This document shows, in pieces, positions 58,578 to 64,000 of a DNA stretch of 64,000 bases; the stretch's first letter is position 1; each line of letters begins with the position of its first letter. The DNA is from Symsagittifera roscoffensis. Lineage: Eukaryota > Xenacoelomorpha > Acoela > Convolutidae. The stretch covers positions 22,081,547 to 22,145,546 of the forward strand of contig NC_087067.1 in assembly GCF_963678635.1 (NCBI RefSeq), written 5' to 3'. A model generated the notes under the pieces. That model was not told the DNA's origin. It searched no databases and was given only the letters and a program-made list of their open reading frames with translations. The translations under genes were made by a program, and so were the position numbers.

Positions 58578-58589
58578 AACATACAGAAA
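58578..58589. repeat. Target-site duplication of Penelope element A (left)
   Basis: AACATACAGAAA, identical to 60669-60680. The two 12-bp copies bracket element A and cut the reading frame of element B. Confidence 0.9.
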
Positions 58590-60668
58590 TGAACGTTTTG
58601 AATAAAAAACCAAAAATATTTTGGGACTAAATTTTCAGTGTTAACTCCCTGCTCCTAAACTCATCGCGCGTGTTCAAGCCCGGTTTCTCTTTCCTGATAT
58701 GTATTGCCTCTAGTGTTAGCAATTTTGTTTGGTTGTTTGACCTATCTATAATTTCCCAACTAAGATCTGCGCTATTTCCCTCAAGTTGGCATTGCTGAAG
58801 GTGGAGGCCTACCGGTGAGTCTGCTTTCCTATGTTCCTCAATTCTAGTGGTCAAATGTCGAACAGTTTGTCCGACATAGGTGGAAGTGCATCCACTACAT
58901 GACAGTTTATAAACCACTCTTGACTTGAGGTCATTAGAAAATGCTGACTTCAGTGATGGTAAACATGATTGTAGTTTTCTTGTGGTGAAAACCACTTGAA
59001 CGTTCGTTAATTTTCGTAACCTGTTAGCAAAATATTGGCTCTGGTTACCTCTATATTGCACCATCAGCATTGGGGGCTTTTCATCCTTTGGTGATTGAAC
59101 TGACAAACCCCTGTCACTATCCAGGGGCTTGCCTTTACCCTCGATGATCTTGCACAAGGCGTCTGAAGCCACCTTTGCGGACCAATTTTCAGGGTACTGA
59201 TTTGTCAGCCATTGCGCCCTATTAGTTTCCATAGCCTTATCAAATTGCTCCCAGCTAGATGTACTCCTAAAAACCCTGTGTACAGTGCCTTGGATAACAC
59301 TACGCTTATACTGAGTTGGGGCGCAGCTTCTATAGTTCAGTATAGTCCCTGTATCTGTTGGTTTTTGAAACCAACTGCAAGTTACACGCCTATCCTGCGA
59401 TATATTTATGTTCAAATCCAGGAACGGCAAATTCCCCTCCGAATTAGTTTTCTCTAGAGTGAACTGCAAATTTGGATGAAGAGAATTGGCGGCATCGAGA
59501 AGACAACTCGGCTCCCCTCTGACTGTTCATACAATGTCATCCACATACCTGAGGAACAATTTCACCTGGGGAGTATCCTTCTCCTTGTTCTTAGCTCGGC
59601 AGCAGCTTTCACAGTACCAGACTATCTCGGTTATTGATGCGTATACGTCATCGGATATTTTTCCGCATTTTAGATGATACCAGTTTCGGCAACTCTCGCA
59701 TTCAACCCCCTTTGATCTATATGTGACTTTCCTGCTGCAACATGGGCACAAGCCGTTTTTGTCATTAATTTGCTGTACCCCCGTTCCCACCGGTATTTGT
59801 TGTCGTAGAGCAAATTCGTATTCTTTCAGCCATAAGTTTGCCAGAATTACAGCGAGGGACGCTCCCATTGCTAAACCATCAACTTGTACATACCATGAAT
59901 CATTACACTTGAAATATACTTTGCTGACCGCCATATTCAAAAGCCTTTTCATGGTTGCTCTTTGAATTTCAGGAGGAGACTCCTGGCTGTACAGCTTCTG
60001 TAAAGCAATTTCAATTGCCTCCTTCAGGGGAACGTTGGTGTACAAACTTTTCACATCAAGAGATATTATGGTTTCATCCGGATCTAGAGCAATGTTTTCT
60101 ATTTTTTCTCTAGCCTCTTTAGTATTGGTTTCTATATTTGCTCCATCGATGTTGTCAAAAAACTTCGCAAGCATTTTGTTAAGATTCTCATACGAGCTGC
60201 CGGGAAGTGATAGTACAGGTCGTAGGGGTGTCTCATCCTTGTGTACCTTAGCTAAACCGTACAAACGGGCGGGTTGCCCCCCTGTTGATCGTATCTTAGA
60301 ATATAACTGATCACTTATCTCGTCTCTTTTGTTCATGGCTAGTAACTCTTTGTTAAGTTCTTTCTCAATTTTCAGTATCACCTCATCAGTGGTTGCATCT
60401 TTTTTCACAAACTGAGCAGATTGCAACAAGGATTCCAGCTTTGATTCATATGTTTGTTTCCTCATTATGCAAAAACCAACCGCCCCATCCAACGTTAAAC
60501 ATATAATCTCAAGTAGATATATTTTCCCACAAAATTACGCAAAACAAGTTGACTAGGTCGATATAACATAAACTGAAACTTTTTGAATATTTAAAAAAAA
60601 AAAAAAAAAAAATGAAGAAAAAAAATCAGACGTAGTAAATGTACAAATTCGTGTTTCAGAAGTACAGA
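58590..60668 (-). mobile_element. Penelope-like element A, inserted in element B
   Basis: 2079 bp between 12-bp target duplications. It carries a joined reverse transcriptase and GIY-YIG endonuclease region on the minus strand, a 5' leader of about 180 bp (60668-60493) that is repeated at 61400-61213, and only 37 bp after the stop codon. Penelope elements prime reverse transcription at nicked DNA with this RT-endonuclease pair. Confidence 0.95.
58627..60492 (-). pseudogene. Penelope RT / GIY-YIG endonuclease with internal PHD finger, one stop codon
   Basis: About 620 codons. RT motifs in order: YGLAKVHKDETPLRPVLS, SLDVKSLYTNVPLKEAI, GLAMGASLAVILANLWL, YVDDIV, and FLDLNINI. Between the GLAMGAS and YVDD motifs sits an insert of about 75 residues with a Cys4-His-Cys3 pattern (CPCC, CESC, WYHLKC, WYCESC), a PHD-type zinc finger. 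The C-terminus is a GIY-YIG domain (VYKLSCSGC, STYVGQT, RHLTTRIEEH) with Cys residues in its first strand, as in Neptune-like Penelopes. A single TGA at 59529-59527 directly after YVDDIV interrupts the frame; Arg (CGA) would be usual there, so a C-to-T change is likely. The first ATG in frame is at 60465. The usual N-terminal region of about 150-200 residues is missing. Otherwise undamaged, hence young. Confidence 0.93.
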
Positions 60669-60680
60669 AACATACAGAAA
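60669..60680. repeat. Target-site duplication of Penelope element A (right)
   Basis: AACATACAGAAA, partner of 58578-58589. Confidence 0.9.
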
Positions 60681-61025
60681 CTCCTCACTCTGGAGGCCTT
60701 ACATATTTGGAAAGAACGCCCCAGAATTAACACGCGCGAGGAGTTCAGGAGCAGGGAGCTGACATTAAAATTATAGTACATGTTTAAACATGACTAAAAA
60801 TTGCAATTTTTGAAAAAATAAACTGACATGTCAGTTTGGATAAAACATCAAATCGAAAAATTATGACTCAAATAACAAAAAAGTATGGAAATTGTCATAA
60901 TCGATGAAATAATGATTACGTAATAACAGATGTAAGAATGTGATTGGTTAAAAATTTCTAACATGTTCTTTTTGAATTTCATACATGATCTTTGATCATT
61001 TTATTGTAAATAAAAAATTTTATAT

Positions 61026-61054
61026 CCTGACGATGCACAAAATGTGCGAAAACG
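61026..61054 (+). ncRNA. Hammerhead-ribozyme-like core in Penelope 3' region
   Basis: CCTGACGATGCACA followed by AAATGTGCGAAAACG has the CTGANGA core element, a hairpin with arms GCACA/TGTGC (stem II) and GAAA. Penelope elements are known to carry hammerhead ribozymes near their terminal repeats. Stems I and III were not established, so this is a candidate only. Confidence 0.35.
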
Positions 61055-61212
61055 TTTGAATTAACAATTTTAAAAAATTCTTATTAAAACAAACTCGATT
61101 ACAATTATCGATGATTACTTTTCACCTGAGAGCTTCAAGGTGGTTGATAAATAAATGTTATTATATAAACTTGAAGCTTTTCCATGAAACTTTACCATGG
61201 GTTGCCATATTT

Positions 61213-61400
61213 TTCCGCCCCATCCAACGTTAAACATATAATCTCAAGTAGATATATTTTCCCACAAAATTACGCAAAACAAGTTGACTAGGTCGATATA
61301 ACATAAACTGAAACTTTTTGAACATTAAAAAAAAAAACAAAAAAAATGAAGAAAAAAAATCAGACGTAGTAAATGTACAAATTCGTGTTTCAGAAGTAAA
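61213..61400 (-). repeat. Second copy of the Penelope element A 5' end
   Basis: About 188 bp nearly identical to 60481-60668, including the first codons (LDGA) of the RT frame, then cut off at 61213 where element B's tail begins. Same orientation as element A. Only small differences in the A-run near 61330. Confidence 0.9.
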
Positions 61401-61561
61401 AATTGTTTAAATTGAAACAAAACCCATGCTTTAAACAATAAAATCCCTACCAGATTAAAAAAAGGTGTTCAAAAAACGGAAAATGAACCGACATAATTTA
61501 GGACGAAAGCCAGGAACCGAATAAAAATAACATCGAGAAATTTTTTGAGAAGATAATGATA

Positions 61562-61600
61562 ACCTGAGACGGGTTTGAACTAATTACTAGCTATAATTAG
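61562..61600 (-). repeat. tRNA-like B-box fragment
   Basis: The minus strand has AGTTCAAACCCGTCTC, a B-box-like sequence; little else is preserved. Confidence 0.3.
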
Positions 61601-61669
61601 TAGGAAAAACTTCAGACACTCAGAATTAATTAAAATGAGCAATCAATGCTTTTCGACGCTTTTTGCATG

Positions 61670-61842
61670 CAACATTTGAAGCCGAACAACCTTTATTTTT
61701 TTGTCAGACCAAGTTCAAAATGCGAGATCGTCGATTATCCGATAATTATGCTAGCCTAATTTTTAAATACTGCGATGAACATCCAGATTTTCCTATAAAA
61801 CATTTCGACTCTTCGGATGCAATTGCCCGCCGTGGTTATAGA
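61670..61842 (+). repeat. 173-bp direct duplication, copy 1
   Basis: Matches 62480-62652, 810 bp further on, with only two or three differences. Starts CAACATTTGAAGCCGAACAA and ends CGCCGTGGTTATAGA. Confidence 0.95.
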
Positions 61843-61983
61843 CTCCTCATTGATCGCATAACACCGGGTTATCGTCAAGTAGCGTTCCAGTTCCCTATAA
61901 TCAACCTTACAAATCGCATTAGAAAATTAAATTCATTTACTCCACCACAACTCAATTCGTGTCACAAATGGCATCATACTTAA
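61720..61983 (+). CDS. Small unknown ORF, 5' part duplicated downstream
   Basis: 87 codons from the ATG at 61720 (MRDRRLSDNYASLIFKYCDE, then FPIKHFDSSDAIARRGYR and ITPGYRQVAFQFPIINL) to TAA. Composition is protein-like and basic. Nothing marks a family, signal peptide or membrane helix. The first 41 codons recur at 62530-62652 and there run into a stop. It may be a fragment of a mobile element or of a larger gene. The presence of two partial copies argues against a normal single-copy gene. Confidence 0.35.
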   Translation: MRDRRLSDNYASLIFKYCDEHPDFPIKHFDSSDAIARRGYRLLIDRITPGYRQVAFQFPIINLTNRIRKLNSFTPPQLNSCHKWHHT

Positions 61984-62479
61984 TCTCACTGCCTTTCATC
62001 ATTTCCACAAAATTTTGCACCATGAGGAGTGTCCTAGATAAAATTTATTTTCTGACTACTTACGTCATCTTGCCATAAAACTTCTTTTCGCTCTTTGTGA
62101 TTAAAAAGTTGGGACGTGGCACGGCCACGCACCCGTTAAAATTAACTTAACATCACTCACCAAGTATAATCAGTTATTTATGCGGTCCCTTCAATATTAA
62201 AACTAAGAAACTCTGTGGCTAGGAATGTTATTGAGTCACTCACCCTTCTCGAGCGAGTTTACCCAAACTTACCATGTCGCCACACAGTGAAATTGTGTCT
62301 TACACAGGTTAAAAACTTCAGTCATGTTTAAATAGGTAAATATACTCACCTATGTTCTATATATATACATAAGTAATATAACTAAAATTCTCTTTCAACA
62401 ATTTTAACAATTGTTACAATTTTCAAAGTCTGGTTTGACCAAACTAAATCAAACCAAAAAGTTTAACAAGTTCAATAAT
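61984..62479. other. Spacer between the 173-bp duplications, nothing recognised
   Basis: Ordinary AT-rich sequence, no frame or structure called. A short GGCACGGCCACGCACCCG patch occurs near 62116. Confidence 0.45.
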
Positions 62480-62652
62480 CAACATTTGAAGCCGAACAAC
62501 CTTTAATTTTTTGTCAGACCAAGTTCAAAATGCGAGATCGTCGATTATCCGATAATTATGCTAGCCTAATTTTTAAATACTGCGATGAACATCCAGATTT
62601 TCCAATAAAACATTTCGACTCTTCGGATGCAATTGCCCGCCGTGGTTATAGA
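62480..62652 (+). repeat. 173-bp direct duplication, copy 2
   Basis: Second copy of 61670-61842. The reading frame leaves the homology at ..RRGYRF and stops at once (TGA). After it comes GCGAAACTCGGATCT-type sequence, in which GCGAAACTCGGATCT itself is partly doubled (62657-62687). Confidence 0.95.
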
Positions 62653-62984
62653 TTTTGAGCGAAACTCGGATCTGCGAAACTCGGATCTAATAAACAATCT
62701 CCCCACACCCCCACCACCCCTATTGTATCTACTAAAGAATCTCCACCCCTGTACATAAAAACAGTAAATCGCACTGAATGTTAATTCAAATTTGGCTGCA
62801 TTTTGATTGGTCGAAAGTTCTACTAAATTTTGTAGTCAAAGAAGAGCTAAATGATGCTTCCCAAACAAGTTTCCGTTTTGGTAAAATCAAGTTTTTAAGC
62901 CTAAATTTCCAACTTTCATATATAACAAACGTTACTCGTTTGCTTTACTAGCTCAAAAGAAAAACAAAAAAAAATCAGAACCAA

Positions 62985-63120
62985 ATTTTCTCAACACCAG
63001 GAAAAATTTTTTGAACAATTTTTAATGTCGTTCGAATCACGACTAGAAGGTTCTTTGATGAGATATATCACTCGACCCTGTCCGATGATTATTTGTGGTT
63101 CCTAATTTTGCGTGAAAACA
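62985..63120 (-). repeat. Interspersed repeat family E, partial reverse copy
   Basis: TCGTTCGAATCACGACTAGA, GATATATCACTCGACCC and CCTAATTTTGCGTGAAAAC match the family core in reverse complement. Confidence 0.65.
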
Positions 63121-63149
63121 GAAAAAGATTCGAAGTACAGACAATAAGG

Positions 63150-63359
63150 TTCAAAGGCACAGGTATCACTTCTGGGGACCGATCGTTAGCAGACCAATCA
63201 TTTAGCATAAAAAGTGAAAAAATGAGTCGTTTAGCAGACCAACATAATAAAGCGATGGATGATCGATTGACAAGCTCATCAAGTTTCACCAATTTAGACG
63301 ATTATCTCTCAATTTGTAAACAAAACTATCATTTTCAAAAAGATAACAGTCTGAATTAG
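63150..63359 (+). CDS. Possible short coding segment, unknown
   Basis: An open frame with serine-rich, polar composition: LADQSFSIKSEKMSRLADQH and SSSSFTNLDDYLSICKQ, ending in TAG at 63357-63359. It has an in-frame ATG at about 63221 and an internal LADQ repeat. No clear acceptor and no known family; it directly abuts a family E repeat. May be chance. Confidence 0.2.
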   Translation, partial: FKGTGITSGDRSLADQSFSIKSEKMSRLADQHNKAMDDRLTSSSSFTNLDDYLSICKQNYHFQKDNSLN

Positions 63360-63780
63360 CGGTAAAACAAAGATTTATGTCTAACATTCGCCCAAATACT
63401 ACACAGTGACGGAGTGTAGAAAAAGTACCTATTAACGACTGGCAGGCGTCAGTTACCTTAATCCTACTCGTTTTTCACCGTCTCGACCCTGCCAGTTGAT
63501 TTTCTGGTCTGATTAGGGCTAAGTAAAAAGTTACTATTTTTAGGCCATCAGTCAAACGACTTTTGATCAGCTTTCGTTTACATGCGAACACAACCACTTA
63601 GCTGAGTCTCGGATCCTCAGACTACCTGATTGCAATTAAAAACACGGCTCGAACAACCTATTTTAACATGTTTTTGTGTGACAGTTCTATATTAAATCCA
63701 TTGGAGATGGATTGACCCTTTCCTCTTTCTAGCTACTCATATTCTAAAATATCAAATTATACCGGTGTTAATTCAGACTT

Positions 63781-64000
63781 CTACGACATCCAAGTAGCTA
63801 CAAAGTCAGTTTTATGTAGTCCCTTCACATAAAACAGTCTCTGGGGGACCAAGCCTCCGCTCCCGTGTTCTTCCTGAGATAACGTTCTTATCTCTTCCAA
63901 TTTGTGGCACGGGAGGGTTCCGTGGAATATTCCTTCCCCACCGAAGCTTCCTTCTCCACCAATTTCCATTGCTAAGAGTCTTATCGTGTGTTGTTGCCAC
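63781..64000 (-). CDS. Possible gene fragment running off the right edge
   Basis: The last 220 bp are clearly GC-richer than the surroundings and open in two minus-strand frames. One reads GEGSFGGEGIFHGTLPCHK, EEHGSGGLVPQRLFYV, ending at a TAG at 63781. The other reads RWGRNIPRNPPVPQIGRDKN. The true frame cannot be chosen without sequence beyond 64000. No family recognised. Confidence 0.3.
   Translation of the reverse strand, partial: WQQHTIRLLAMEIGGEGSFGGEGIFHGTLPCHKLEEIRTLSQEEHGSGGLVPQRLFYVKGLHKTDFVATWMS

Larger units (their letters stand above)
58392..61212 (+). mobile_element. Penelope-like element B, truncated and split
   Basis: The plus-strand copy starts within the GIY-YIG domain at 58392 (VYKLTCSGCNSTYVGQT, RHLTTRIEEHHK) and reads to NIQK at 58589. 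It then resumes exactly in frame at 60681 with LLTLEALHIWKERPRINTRE and stops with TAG at 60774-60776. The rest to about 61212 is 3' untranslated sequence. The gap between is element A. With the insert and one 12-bp duplication removed, the frame is continuous. Only the C-terminal part of the protein is present. Confidence 0.9.

Overview
This is an AT-rich window from an animal nuclear genome. It carries genes of metazoan type split by GT-AG introns, nested DNA transposons, Penelope-like and LINE retroelements, tRNA-derived SINEs and large amounts of interspersed repeat. Nothing bacterial, viral or organellar was seen. The element mix (FLYWCH/MULE transposons, short TIR elements of hAT type, GIY-YIG Penelope elements) suggests an aquatic invertebrate, but the species cannot be fixed from sequence alone. 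Several genes have a pyrimidine-rich tract ending in AG a few bases before their ATG, as in animals that trans-splice a spliced leader.

Layout. 1-12.3 kb: mostly repeats, with a minus-strand gene for a small secreted cysteine-rich protein (signal-peptide exon at 12.2 kb, Cys-rich exon at 7.0 kb) and a 200-N assembly gap. 14.5-23.3 kb: the last exons of an unrecognised plus-strand gene, with a 22-bp minisatellite and a 1000-bp TIR transposon in its introns. 23.6-28.2 kb: two head-to-tail copies of a FLYWCH/MULE transposon, each inactivated by different mutations. 29.0-29.7 kb: two small minus-strand genes 66 bp apart, a Brawnin/UQCC6 homologue and an Ashwin-like gene, probably a dicistronic unit. 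32.9-34.7 kb: an F-box/LRR-like gene interrupted by a tRNA-derived SINE. 34.7-41.5 kb: A-rich repeats and a fold-back element with a 10-bp target duplication. 41.6-51.3 kb: a complete ten-exon mitochondrial citrate synthase gene (minus strand). 53-55 kb: a decayed LINE with a hAT-like element inside it. 56.8-57.4 kb: an intact intronless gamma-glutamylcyclotransferase gene (minus). 58.4-61.4 kb: one Penelope-like element inserted into another; the inner one has a PHD-type zinc finger inside its reverse transcriptase. 61.4-64 kb: a duplicated coding-like fragment and a possible gene end at the window edge.

How the genes relate. Citrate synthase (TCA cycle) and Brawnin (complex III assembly) act in mitochondria; GGCT acts in cytosolic glutathione turnover; Ashwin belongs to the tRNA ligase complex. 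They are not an obvious pathway cluster. The only likely co-transcribed pair is Brawnin-Ashwin.
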